Positions 25,242 to 33,270 are shown, counted from the first letter of the stretch. The stretch: DNA of 55,396 nucleotides from Spirochaetaceae bacterium (GCA_028820215.1 JAPPKD010000204.1:1-55396); one strand, 5' to 3'. Notes: a model not told the origin generated them from the letters alone. Made by a program: numbers and translations.

Positions 25242-27280
25242 GGCGCCACCTCCCCGGGTTCGGCCGGCTCGGCCGCGGCAGGCTGCGCGGACAACTCGCC
25301 GTAGAAGACCTCGGCGTACAGCGCATTGTCGTGCAGCAGCCGCTGGTGCTCGTCCAGCCCCGCCACCGTTCCCTCGTGCAGCAGCAGCACGCGGTCGGCG
25401 GCCAGCACCGTGTGCATGCGGCTGGCGATGACGAAGGACAGCCGGTCCTGCCGGAGGTCGTCGAGCGCGGCGCGGATGCGCCGCTCGGTCTCGTAGTCGA
25501 CGCTGCTGGTGCTGTCGTCCAGGATCAGGATGCGCGGCTCGATCAGCAGGGCGCGGGCGATCGCCACCCGCTGCTTCTGACCGCCCGACAGGGTCACGCC
25601 GCGCTCGCCGACCATGCTGGCGTAGCCGTCGGGGAACTCGGTGATGAACGGGTGCGCCTCCGCGGCGCGGGCGGCGGCCTCCACCTCGGCATCGGTGGCG
25701 TCCGGCCGGCCGTAGGCGATGTTCTCACGGATGGTGCCGCCGAACAGGGTGGTCTCCTCCAGCACGATGCCGATCTGCCGCCGCAGCGACTGCAGCGTCA
25801 CGTCGCGGATGTCGGCGCCGTCGATGGTGATGCGGCCGGCGGTGGCGTCGTAGAAGCGCGGGATCAGGTTGATGATCGTGCTCTTGCCCGAGCCGGTGGC
25901 GCCGACGATGGCCAGGGTCTCGGACGCCGCGGTGCGGAAGCTCACCTCGCGCAGCACCGGCGCTCCGACCCCGAAGTAGCTGAACGACACCCTCTCGAAT
26001 GCGAGCCCCTCGCGGAGCGGCGCCAGCGTTGCCGCGCCGGGCTTCTCCTTGACTTCCGATTCGGCGTCCAGGATCTCGAAGATCCGTTCGGCGCCGGCGG
26101 CCGCCTGGGAGATCGACATCATGATCATGCCCAGCATCGTGATCGGGAACATGGCGACGATCAGGTAGCCCTGGAACGCGACCAGCTCGCCGATGGTGAG
26201 GCGCTCGGCCAGGATCTGCACGCCGCCGCCCCAGGTGATGACCACGGTGCCGATGTTGGCCATCGCGAACACCAGCGGAATGGCCAGCGAGAACAGGCGC
26301 CCCACGTGCATCATCTGCTCGTACATCTGGCGGCTCTCGACCTCGAACCGCTCCTGCTCGCGCGTGGCGCCGGTGAATGCCTTGACGGTGCGGACGCCGA
26401 CGATGTTCTGCTCCAGGCGGGTGTTGAGCGCCGCGATCTTCTCCTGCACGGCGCGGAACAGCGGCCGTCCCACCTTGGCCATGTAGGAGAAGATCACGAA
26501 CACCACGGCCATCAGCGGAATCACGTGCAGGGCCAGCCGCCAGTTGGTCGCGAACAGCAGGGTGAAGCTGCCGATCAGCAGCACCACGGTGGTGATGATC
26601 TGGATCACGCCGGTGCTGATGAAGGTGCGCACCATGTCCACGTCGCTGGTGGCGCGGGTGAGGAGCTGCCCGGTCTGCGAGCGGTCGTGGTAGCTGAACG
26701 AGAGGCTCTGGACGTGGTCGTAGAGCCTGTTGCGCAGGTCGTAGGCGACGCCCTGCGACACGCGCGCGGCCAGGGCGCCCTGCACGTAGGTGAACAGCGA
26801 GCGGAGCGCCGTGACGGCGACGATCAGCAGCGCGCCGATCAGGACCGCCTGCATCCGGTCGACCAGGATGCCCGAGTCGATGACCTGCTGGGTGATGCGG
26901 GGCACGACCAGATTGCCGGCGGAGCTGGCCAGCAGGCAGACCAGGCTGACCAGGACGCGCCCGCGGTACGGGCGCATGTAGCTCAGGCTGCGCAGCAGGG
27001 CGCGCACGGCCGGGCGTCCGAGCCGCCGGCCGGGAAAGCCCGGTCCCCCGGGACCCGTGCCGCCGGGTCCACCTGGGCGCGCACCGCCGGGCCGGTTCCA
27101 CTGAGGTGCGCCGCCGGGTCCCCCAGGGCCGCCTGCGCCGTCCGGCCGGTTCCGGGGAGGCGGGCCGGCGCCGGGACCTCGAGGACCGCGCCCGTGCGGT
27201 CCGGGGCTTGCGGATCCCCGTTGCCCGGCGCCTCCGCGGGGGCGGCGGTCAGTCGGCTGCCGCGGTGAGGGATTCGACAT
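25238..27280 (-). CDS. ABC exporter half-transporter with degenerate ATPase site, 680 aa
   Basis: Residues 1 to about 90 form a Gly/Pro/Arg-rich low-complexity tail; then come six membrane helices and a nucleotide-binding domain with Walker A GATGSGKST, a canonical signature LSGGQKQR and a Walker B ILILDDSTSSVD, where the catalytic Glu is Asp. Switch region reads ASRMHT instead of the usual AHRLST, so the His is also lost. Such a half pairs with a canonical half, here the next gene. I start at the ATG at 27280; an in-frame ATG at 27286 is equally possible. The gene overlaps the end of the marR gene by about 30 bp. Confidence 0.94.
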   Translation of the reverse strand: MSNPSPRQPTDRRPRGGAGQRGSASPGPHGRGPRGPGAGPPPRNRPDGAGGPGGPGGAPQWNRPGGARPGGPGGTGPGGPGFPGRRLGRPAVRALLRSLSYMRPYRGRVLVSLVCLLASSAGNLVVPRITQQVIDSGILVDRMQAVLIGALLIVAVTALRSLFTYVQGALAARVSQGVAYDLRNRLYDHVQSLSFSYHDRSQTGQLLTRATSDVDMVRTFISTGVIQIITTVVLLIGSFTLLFATNWRLALHVIPLMAVVFVIFSYMAKVGRPLFRAVQEKIAALNTRLEQNIVGVRTVKAFTGATREQERFEVESRQMYEQMMHVGRLFSLAIPLVFAMANIGTVVITWGGGVQILAERLTIGELVAFQGYLIVAMFPITMLGMIMMSISQAAAGAERIFEILDAESEVKEKPGAATLAPLREGLAFERVSFSYFGVGAPVLREVSFRTAASETLAIVGATGSGKSTIINLIPRFYDATAGRITIDGADIRDVTLQSLRRQIGIVLEETTLFGGTIRENIAYGRPDATDAEVEAAARAAEAHPFITEFPDGYASMVGERGVTLSGGQKQRVAIARALLIEPRILILDDSTSSVDYETERRIRAALDDLRQDRLSFVIASRMHTVLAADRVLLLHEGTVAGLDEHQRLLHDNALYAEVFYGELSAQPAAAEPAEPGEVAP

Positions 27281-27722
27281 CCTCATTCTCCCGGCCGGCC
27301 AGTCGGTCCAGCAGCTCGTTCAGGCGCTCCCGATCCTCGGCGCTGAGGGGCTCCATGATCCGGTGGATGCCGTCCACGTACTGCGGCCACAGCCGGTCCA
27401 TCAGGGCGCGGCCGGCGGGCGTCACATGCACCAGCACCACGCGCCGGTCGTGGGCGGCCGGTTGGCGTTCGACCAGTCCGTCGCGCTCCAGGCGGTCGAC
27501 GACACCGGAGGCGTTGCCGGGGTCGGCCCACGACCGGGCGGCGAGCCTGGTCACCGGGATGCCCTGATCCGGGATCCGCACCAGGGTGTGAAACTGCGCC
27601 CCGGTCAGCCCCGCCTGTGCGAACACCGCGCCCATCGCCCGCTTCATGGACAGCGTGGTACGCAGCAGGCGCCGGAAGGTGGCGACGGTCGGATCGGCGA
27701 GTTCGTCACAGCGGAGATCCAT
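27249..27722 (-). CDS. MarR family transcriptional regulator, 157 aa
   Basis: A winged-helix regulator: LTGAQFHTLVRIPDQG, then a recognition region SWADPGNASGVVDRLERDGLVER and a wing AAHDRRVVLVHVTPAG. Helices at both ends would dimerise. MarR proteins repress transport genes until a ligand is bound. The gene overlaps the exporter gene that follows, so it and both half-transporters form one operon. Upstream is a very good promoter (27744-27772) with an inverted repeat covering its -10 box, the expected arrangement for autorepression. The start at 27722 has no clear Shine-Dalgarno sequence. Confidence 0.92.
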   Translation of the reverse strand: MDLRCDELADPTVATFRRLLRTTLSMKRAMGAVFAQAGLTGAQFHTLVRIPDQGIPVTRLAARSWADPGNASGVVDRLERDGLVERQPAAHDRRVVLVHVTPAGRALMDRLWPQYVDGIHRIMEPLSAEDRERLNELLDRLAGRENEDVESLTAAAD

Positions 27723-27730
27723 ACCGAAAA

Positions 27731-27772
27731 CTTGAGATCACAAATATTATGATCGCAAGGACTGATCGTCAA
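27731..27772 (-). promoter_or_regulatory. marR-exporter promoter with overlapping operator
   Basis: On the minus strand, TTGACG (27767-27772), a 17-base spacer, and TAATAT (27744-27749) form a strong sigma-70-type promoter. An inverted repeat, CTTGAGATCA (27731-27740) and TGATCGCAAG (27750-27759), with 9 of 10 bases paired and a 9-base AT-rich centre, covers the -10 box and start point. A third half-site, TGATCGTCAAG, lies at 27763-27773. Position and symmetry fit binding of the dimeric MarR protein as repressor. Confidence 0.7.
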
Positions 27773-27864
27773 GGGAATGCCCCGGCTGGAGCGAGCACCG
27801 GGACATACCGGGGTGCGAGCGTGTTGTACGATCGGCAGGCAGGGAGCGGAGAGACCGCGGAGTG

Positions 27865-28272
27865 ATGAAGATCGGTGCGTTTTCGGTGAGTCTGGCGGTG
27901 AAGGACCTGCAAGCCGCGAAGGCGTTCTATGAGAAGCTCGGCTTCAGCCGCACCGGCGGCGACGGAAGCGGCTACCTGATCATGGTCAATGGGGGCGCCA
28001 CGATCGGCCTGTTCCAGGGGATGTTCGAAGGCAACATCCTCACGTTCAACCCCGGGCTGCGGCAGGACGGGTCGCAACTCACGGAGTTCACGGATGTCAG
28101 GGAGATACGAGAGTCCCTGCGTGCGAGCGGCATCGAGATGACGACGGACACGGATCCGGCGGGCACCGGGCCGGCCCACATCGTGTTCCGTGATCCGGAT
28201 GGGAATACGATTCTGATCGACCAGTTCTACCCCAAGCCCGGCAGTGAGAACGACTCACTCCCGGAGCGGTGA
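27865..28272 (+). CDS. VOC (glyoxalase/bleomycin resistance) family protein, 135 aa
   Basis: A two-module vicinal oxygen chelate protein: SLAVKDLQAAKAFYEKLGF starts the first betaalphabetabetabeta unit and PAHIVFRDPDGNTILIDQF ends the second. Family members act as glyoxalases, dioxygenases, fosfomycin or bleomycin resistance proteins; metal ligands cannot be fixed from this sequence. A GTG just before the ATG at 27865 may also be used. A TACGAT box lies 33 bases upstream. It is divergent from the marR-exporter operon and could be part of the same response. Its end overlaps the convergent gene at 28255 by 18 bp. Confidence 0.88.
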   Translation: MKIGAFSVSLAVKDLQAAKAFYEKLGFSRTGGDGSGYLIMVNGGATIGLFQGMFEGNILTFNPGLRQDGSQLTEFTDVREIRESLRASGIEMTTDTDPAGTGPAHIVFRDPDGNTILIDQFYPKPGSENDSLPER

Positions 28273-30033
28273 GGCCGACGCAGCCGCGGGGAAGGCAAGC
28301 GTCGGCTGCTCGACGTAGCGCTCGATCGCCAACGTGAGCTGCGCGCCGGCGCCGGGGCGCAGGTGCACGACCGTCGCGCGGTCGTCAACCGAGGTCCGCG
28401 TGCTGCCGGCGGCGACGGAGCGGATGCGGCTCTCCCCGTAGGCGCCGGCCTGCAGCACCAGGGTGCGTGACCGCACCGGATCCAGGTTCACCAGGATTAC
28501 CTCGACCGAATCGACCCCGTCATCTCCCGGCGCAATTCCCGTCACCAGCGATGCCACCTGGTCGGGAATGCCGGAGCGCCCGCGTTCCGGGTCGAAGTAG
28601 CGGACGCGGGTGTGCCACGGCACGCCGATGTGGCGGGTCGGCAGTCCCCCGAGCATCAGTTGCACCAGCGGCCACACCATCTCCGCCGGGTTGAGCCCAT
28701 TGGGATCCTCGGACAGGCGCGTGTCGCGCGTCGAAGTGTCGGCGCGCACGCGCGCGATCCGCTCGCGGACCGTGGCCAGCGCCCACTCCAGGCGCCCGAC
28801 CGGGAAGTCCGGATTGCCGCCGTCCAGGAAGGCGATCCACGGGTGGTCGCTCACGCGCTCGTGGTCACGCGGGTCGAGCGTCCAGTAGTACAGCTCCAGC
28901 GCGCCGCGGTTCCACGGCGTGGGCTCGAACGCGTACCAGCCGTCGTCGCCGCGCATGTGCGGATAGAGGGTCAGGCCGCGGTCCTGCTTGGCATGCGAGT
29001 TCACGGCGTCGATCACGTCGCGCCACACCTCCACGTAGGCGCGGTCGCCGGTCAGGTAGAGGGCATTGGCCCAGCCGTAGGTCACGCGATCGGGGAACGC
29101 GCAGTTGTGGCGGAAGTAGGGCCGCTCGCAGGTGTGCGCCCAGCCGAAGACCCCTCGCCACCAGCGTCCGCCGTAGGAGCCGCCGATGGTTCCGTCCAGG
29201 CCGACGTTGGCCGGCACGATGTTGTCGTTGGCGCGCGTGCGCTCCAGCCACCCGTCTGCGTACTCCAGGAGCCAGTCCCGGTACTTCGCCTCGCCGTCGA
29301 GCATGTAGGCGTGCAGGGCCCAGACGTTGAGCGCCAGGTTCATCGGGCCGTCGCCGACCACGTCGGGGTAGTGCTGCTCGTAGTGGGCGGCGTAGTCGCC
29401 GTAGTCCCGGTGGCCGCGCATCGGGTGGAAGCGCCCCGGGATCTCGAACGGGTCCCCGGCCCAGTCGGCGGCGGTCGCCGTGCGCAGCAGCGGGCCGCGG
29501 CTGCCGGTCATGGTGCTGCGGATGATGCGGTGCTCGGGGTCGTAGTTGGGCTCCGGCGGCTCGTCCGGGTCGCCCGGCAGGTAGAAGCCGGCGAAGCGCT
29601 TCATCCGCTTGCGGTAGATGGGGTCCCACGGCTCGCACAGCCCCTGCTGGAACAGGCAGTGGTAGCCCTCGCCGTTGTGCAGCGGATCGAAGCAGGTCGG
29701 ATACTCCTTGTAGTACATGCCGCCGCGGCCCAGCTCGGTGACGGTCGTCTTGGCCTCCGTGTACTGCCGGATGTGGCCCTCGATGCCCTGCCGGAACAGG
29801 TCGTACACGTCGCGCGGCCCGCCCACCGCGTAGAGATCGGGAAAGGCGGCGACGTTCTCGGCCGCGTCGTCGGCGCCGTCCAGCGCGCCCCAGCGCGTCA
29901 CGCATTCCAGGTAGCCCTGCTCGTCGAAGTAGCGGTCGTAGAAGACCCGGCACGCCTCGGCGATGGAGTCGATCAGGTGCCGCTCCAGCAGCGCCCAGCG
30001 CGGCGGCGCCATCGGTTCGCTGACGGTGATCAT
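28255..30033 (-). CDS. Unknown-function family protein B (paralogue of protein A), 592 aa
   Basis: Shares blocks along its whole length with the protein at 21515-23311, for example GIEGHIRQYTEAKTTVTELG, HNGEGYHCLFQQGLCEPW, PGDPDEPPEPNYDPEHR, NVGLDGTIGG and SEDPNGLNPAEMVWPLVQLM; identity looks like 55-65% by eye. It is again a predicted helical toroid with a beta-rich C-terminus. The function is unknown; a glycan- or sugar-related enzyme is possible from fold impression only. It has no signal peptide. TATAGG lies exactly 6 bases before the ATG at 30033, suggesting a leaderless mRNA. An alternative start at 30069 gives 12 extra residues. Confidence 0.8.
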   Translation of the reverse strand: MITVSEPMAPPRWALLERHLIDSIAEACRVFYDRYFDEQGYLECVTRWGALDGADDAAENVAAFPDLYAVGGPRDVYDLFRQGIEGHIRQYTEAKTTVTELGRGGMYYKEYPTCFDPLHNGEGYHCLFQQGLCEPWDPIYRKRMKRFAGFYLPGDPDEPPEPNYDPEHRIIRSTMTGSRGPLLRTATAADWAGDPFEIPGRFHPMRGHRDYGDYAAHYEQHYPDVVGDGPMNLALNVWALHAYMLDGEAKYRDWLLEYADGWLERTRANDNIVPANVGLDGTIGGSYGGRWWRGVFGWAHTCERPYFRHNCAFPDRVTYGWANALYLTGDRAYVEVWRDVIDAVNSHAKQDRGLTLYPHMRGDDGWYAFEPTPWNRGALELYYWTLDPRDHERVSDHPWIAFLDGGNPDFPVGRLEWALATVRERIARVRADTSTRDTRLSEDPNGLNPAEMVWPLVQLMLGGLPTRHIGVPWHTRVRYFDPERGRSGIPDQVASLVTGIAPGDDGVDSVEVILVNLDPVRSRTLVLQAGAYGESRIRSVAAGSTRTSVDDRATVVHLRPGAGAQLTLAIERYVEQPTLAFPAAASASPLRE

Positions 30034-30039
30034 CGGACA

Positions 30040-30069
30040 CCTATACACCGGCGCGTGTCCGCTGCGCAA
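30040..30069 (-). promoter_or_regulatory. Candidate promoter giving a leaderless mRNA for protein B
   Basis: TTGCGC (30064-30069), an 18-base spacer, and TATAGG (30040-30045) on the minus strand. Six bases (30034-30039) separate the -10 box from the ATG, so transcription should begin at the start codon or within a base or two of it. Confidence 0.45.
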
Positions 30070-30116
30070 AGCGCGCCGCTGCGGTGCGCTTTGCGGCCAG
30101 GTGCTACGATGGCGCG

Positions 30117-30515
30117 ATGACGAATCGAGGCGAGGCCGCTCCGTGGCACATCTCGCAGATCGCCCTGAACGTGGGTGACCTGGACGCGGCCGTGGCGTTC
30201 TATCGCGACACGCTGGGTGTCCCGTTCATCGCCCGGGCGACGCCCGGGCTGGCGTTCTTCGACTGCGACGGCGTGCGACTCATGCTGTCCGCGAACGCGG
30301 GTGCGGGGTCGTCGGGATGCGCTCTCTACTTCAGGGTGCCCGACATCGAGCGCCGCTACGCAGAGCTCCAGGGATACGGCGTCACGTTCGACGGTCCGCC
30401 GCAGGTCATACACGCCGCGGACGACTACGAGCTGCGGATGGCGTTCTTCCGCGACCCCGCAGGCAATCAGTTGGCGATCATGGCCGAACAGGGCGTCTAC
30501 CGAGGTCAAGGTTAG
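30117..30515 (+). CDS. VOC (glyoxalase/bleomycin resistance) family protein, 132 aa
   Basis: The segment HISQIALNVGDLDAAVAFYRDTLGV contains the first VOC metal-ligand position (His), and ELRMAFFRDPAGNQLAIMAE the last (Glu), so the metal site may be intact, unlike in less clear relatives. Length is normal for a two-module VOC protein. Substrate unknown. An extended -10 box, TGC-TACGAT (30105-30110), lies exactly 6 bases before the ATG, again suggesting a leaderless message. It is divergent from protein B at 28255-30033. Confidence 0.88.
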   Translation: MTNRGEAAPWHISQIALNVGDLDAAVAFYRDTLGVPFIARATPGLAFFDCDGVRLMLSANAGAGSSGCALYFRVPDIERRYAELQGYGVTFDGPPQVIHAADDYELRMAFFRDPAGNQLAIMAEQGVYRGQG

Positions 30516-30650
30516 GTGCCCGAGTGGTCGGTGGAGCGCCTGTTCTTCTGGTACCCCAACCGCCCCGGTTACGGACTCTCACCGGTCGGCCACAACCCGG
30601 TCAGGATGGCCACGATCACGCCAGCAACCATCAGAAGCGACGGCGGCGGA

Positions 30651-30682
30651 TTGACGATCGGGGCGGTAAAACGTAGTTTTAC
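30651..30682 (+). promoter_or_regulatory. Promoter and operator of the AbrB-Doc module
   Basis: TTGACG (30651-30656), a 17-base spacer, and TAGTTT (30674-30679). A perfect inverted repeat, GTAAAAC-GTA-GTTTTAC at 30666-30682, covers the -10 box. Toxin-antitoxin operons are usually repressed by the antitoxin, so this is the likely operator of the AbrB-type protein. The -10 box ends 6 bases before the ATG at 30686, so the mRNA would be leaderless. Confidence 0.68.
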
Positions 30683-30685
30683 GCC

Positions 30686-30913
30686 ATGACGAGAACCGTC
30701 CGCAAGATCGGCAACTCTCAGGGCATCATCTTCGACGTCGCTCTGATGGACATGGCTCACCTCAAGGTGGGAGATGAGGTCGTGGTCACCGTGCACGACG
30801 GCGGCTCGATCGTGCTGACGCCGGTGCGCCCGCACATCGACGCCGAGCGGGCCGGCAAGGCCGCCGAGCGCCTCATCGGGAAGAACCAGGATCTGTTTCA
30901 GCGGCTCTCGTGA
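30686..30913 (+). CDS. AbrB/MazE-type antitoxin, 75 aa
   Basis: The N-terminus TVRKIGNSQGIIFDVALMD followed by LKVGDEVVVTVHDGGSIVLTP is a swapped-hairpin AbrB DNA-binding domain as in MazE and related antitoxins. The C-terminal third (about residues 50-75) is helical and should bind and neutralise the toxin. The last codon overlaps the GTG start of doc by 4 bp (GTGA). The palindrome over its promoter is a likely autoregulatory site. Start at ATG 30686 gives the standard length. Confidence 0.92.
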   Translation: MTRTVRKIGNSQGIIFDVALMDMAHLKVGDEVVVTVHDGGSIVLTPVRPHIDAERAGKAAERLIGKNQDLFQRLS

Positions 30914-31314
30914 GCGCGCCGCTCGCTCATCCGACCGTCGCCGCCGTGAAGGCGATGCACGGGGCCGTGCTCGCGGCTCATGGCGGCATGCCGGACATCC
31001 GGGACGAAGCGCTGCTGGAGTCAGCGGTGGCGGCGCCGCAAGCCACGATGATGGGGCAGCCGCTGATCCAGGACCCGATCGAGGTGGCGGCCTCGTACCT
31101 GTTCTATCTGTGCCGGAATCATCCTTTTGTGGACGGCAACAAGCGCATGGCGCTCGCCACGTGTCTGGTCTTTCTCAGCGAGAACGGCCTGCTCCCAAGC
31201 GAGGCGCTCGATGCGGACGGGTGGGAGCGCCTGACGCTCGACGTGGCGGCGAGCCGGCTGGACCGCATCGCGACGGCCGGGCGGCTCCGCACGCTCCTGG
31301 TACCCACTCGGTAA
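30910..31314 (+). CDS. doc: Doc-type Fic toxin, 134 aa
   Basis: The short Fic fold with HPFVDGNKR at residues 71-79, the Doc version of the Fic motif (Lys-Arg in place of the Gly-Arg pair), and the early block IRDEALLESAVAAPQATMMG. Doc of phage P1 phosphorylates EF-Tu and stops translation; this protein should do the same when released from the antitoxin. The antitoxin here is of AbrB type instead of Phd. Length and motif are intact. Start is the GTG overlapping the antitoxin stop. Confidence 0.93.
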   Translation: MSAPLAHPTVAAVKAMHGAVLAAHGGMPDIRDEALLESAVAAPQATMMGQPLIQDPIEVAASYLFYLCRNHPFVDGNKRMALATCLVFLSENGLLPSEALDADGWERLTLDVAASRLDRIATAGRLRTLLVPTR

Positions 31315-31387
31315 CGGTCCCCCCGCTCTATCGGCAACGGCGTCACCGAACGGTGAGGCCGCCGACTCCGTCGCCCCCTGGCCCCGG

Positions 31388-31927
31388 CTAACCGGGTCCG
31401 ACGAGCCGCCAGATGGCACGGCGGGCGCTGTCGATGGCCAGGAACGGTCCCGGCGGCAGCCGCCGGCCGAGCCAGCGTACCTCGAAGTGCAGGTGCGGTC
31501 CGGTGGCCCGGCCGCTCTGGCCGGCCGACCCGATGCGCGCCCACTTCAGGACCGGCCGGCCTGCGCGCGTGCGCGCGGACTCGAGGTGCGCGTACAGGGT
31601 CGAGAACCCCAGCCAGTGGCGGATGATGACGTAGGTGCCCAGGGTGGGACTGGTGCCCACCGCGTCGACGATCCCGCTCTTGGCCGCACGCACCGGGCTG
31701 CCGACTGGCGCGCGGAAGTCGATTCCCTTGTGCACCTCCAGCGCCAGGGGATTCGCGCTCTCCGGTCTCGTCCGCAGGAAGTAGCGCGAAGTGACCGCGC
31801 CCGGTACGGGCCGCACGTACGGCGGGACCACCAGATTGAATGCCAGCAGCAGCAGCGCGATGCGCAGCAGCCGACGGCGCCGTCGGCGTCCCGCCGGTAC
31901 GGCGTACCTCGTGCGCTTGGCCTTCAC
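31388..31927 (-). CDS. M23 family metallopeptidase (LytM-type), 179 aa
   Basis: A membrane-anchored peptidoglycan hydrolase: a basic cytoplasmic start, a hydrophobic segment (LLRIALLLLAFNLVVPP) and then the LytM domain with HKGIDF (first His and Asp) and HLHFEV (second His pair) for zinc. It should cut peptide cross-links in the cell wall or regulate amidases. The best start is the GTG at 31927, overlapping the HNH stop by 4 bp (GTGA); an ATG at 31987 lies 64 bp inside the HNH gene. Translation is therefore probably coupled to HNH, an odd pairing. Confidence 0.9.
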   Translation of the reverse strand: MKAKRTRYAVPAGRRRRRRLLRIALLLLAFNLVVPPYVRPVPGAVTSRYFLRTRPESANPLALEVHKGIDFRAPVGSPVRAAKSGIVDAVGTSPTLGTYVIIRHWLGFSTLYAHLESARTRAGRPVLKWARIGSAGQSGRATGPHLHFEVRWLGRRLPPGPFLAIDSARRAIWRLVGPG

Positions 31928-33264
31928 CCGAATGTACGGGACGGTGGATTTTCCGGCACCTGATTGGTGCGCGACCGCTCGGCACACATCGACGATCCGC
32001 TGACAGGCTCTCGCGCTGACTCAAGCCCGGCGTGGCGGTGGCGGTGATGGGCCGCACACAGGAGCCTGAGGTTGGCACGCTCCGCGCGGCCGCCGCGGGC
32101 GTACGGGATGCGGTGATCGATCTCCAGCAGATGCCGTGACGCGCAGCGCCGCCCGGTGCGCGGGTCCACGTAGGAGCAGCGCCCGCCGTCCCGCTGCCAC
32201 ACCTCCCGTCGCACTGCCAACGGGATCGCCCGGCGCGAGGTACGTGACGTGGCCGCCGCAGCGGCGGCGCCGACCAGCCGCGCGGAACGCTCGCTGTTCG
32301 ACGGTGCCCGCGCCTTCGCACCTCGCAGCGTCTTCGGCGCCGGAGGAGGAGGGCCGGCAGGCCTGGCGCGCGGCTGAACTACCGAACGCTTCAACGCGTG
32401 CGCCGGCATATCTCGCGGCGGCTCCGGCGCCGAAGTTCGTTCAGCTCCCGCCGAGTGGCTGCCGGCAGGGCGCCGGGCACGCCGCGGCGGCCGGGCGGGG
32501 TCGTGGCGGTCGAGTCCCTCCTTGACCAGCCGCCCGACGAGCTGTCCCAGCGTCATGCGTGGGTCGACGTGCGACAGCAGCCCCTTGAGCTGCTCCAGTC
32601 CGCGCTGGCACTCCGTGTCGATGACCGCCTTGAGCTCCCAGCGCTCCGCATCCAGGGGCCGCAGCCGGTCGGCCGGCGCCGCCAGGTCGGGGTCCACCCC
32701 GGCCAGCATCCGCATGACCTCCCGTGAGCTCTTGCCGACCGCCTCGTCCACCAGCGCCTGCCGTGCCGAGAGGTCCAGCTCCGGCGCCGCCGCCGCGGGG
32801 GCCGCTGGAGCCGAGCCGTTCGGTCGCATGGCCGGCCACGCATCCGCCACGGCACTCGGCGCCGGACCGGCACTGGTCGCCCGCCCCGTGCTGCGCGCCG
32901 CTCGCCTTCGCTGCCGATCGCGGCGGTCGAAGGCAGACTGCAACTGCGCCGCCGCGTCCAGCGTCAGCGATCCGTCCCGCAACCGCTCACGGGTGCCTGC
33001 CACCTGCGCGCACAGCTTCATGGCGCCGATCCGCCGATACGTGGCGCCGTCGCTGTAGCCGAGCCCGTGCTTGACGTAGTCGAACAGGCTGGAGAAGCCG
33101 CGGCGCAGGTGCAGCGCGCGCGCCTCGATCTCCACGAGGTGGTCGATGACGAAGACCTGGATCTGACGATCGAGCTGCGCCAAGGTGCCGGTCTGCGCCA
33201 GCAGTTGGTCGTCGGAGAGGCCGGCAACGGCGGTCTCGGGAACTGCGGTAGGCACGTATGGCAT
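31924..33264 (-). CDS. HNH endonuclease, 446 aa
   Basis: The C-terminal part has a classical HNH core: DGGRCSYVDPRTGRRC (a Cys pair for structural zinc) and LEIDHRIPYARGGRAERAN then LCAAHH, giving His, Asn and His. The N-terminal part is helical (LAQLDRQIQVFVIDHLVEIE, FDYVKHGLGYSDGATYRRIGA) and the middle is Pro/Arg/Ala-rich and probably flexible. Such stand-alone HNH proteins occur in many genomes and act as DNA nicking or cutting enzymes; the role here is unknown. Promoter boxes end 6 bases before the ATG at 33264. The M23 gene starts within its stop codon. Confidence 0.88.
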   Translation of the reverse strand: MPYVPTAVPETAVAGLSDDQLLAQTGTLAQLDRQIQVFVIDHLVEIEARALHLRRGFSSLFDYVKHGLGYSDGATYRRIGAMKLCAQVAGTRERLRDGSLTLDAAAQLQSAFDRRDRQRRRAARSTGRATSAGPAPSAVADAWPAMRPNGSAPAAPAAAAPELDLSARQALVDEAVGKSSREVMRMLAGVDPDLAAPADRLRPLDAERWELKAVIDTECQRGLEQLKGLLSHVDPRMTLGQLVGRLVKEGLDRHDPARPPRRARRPAGSHSAGAERTSAPEPPRDMPAHALKRSVVQPRARPAGPPPPAPKTLRGAKARAPSNSERSARLVGAAAAAATSRTSRRAIPLAVRREVWQRDGGRCSYVDPRTGRRCASRHLLEIDHRIPYARGGRAERANLRLLCAAHHRHRHAGLESAREPVSGSSMCAERSRTNQVPENPPSRTFG

Positions 33265-33270
33265 GACGTA

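Noticed and set aside
23400..27268. Long plus-strand frames opposite the exporter genes
   Set aside because: Antisense of genes with complete ABC motifs; no domains, biased composition.
30516..30685. In-frame continuation after the VOC stop with an apparent GTG start
   Set aside because: Only about 55 codons, no ribosome binding site and no family resemblance; I treat the gap as non-coding up to the AbrB promoter.
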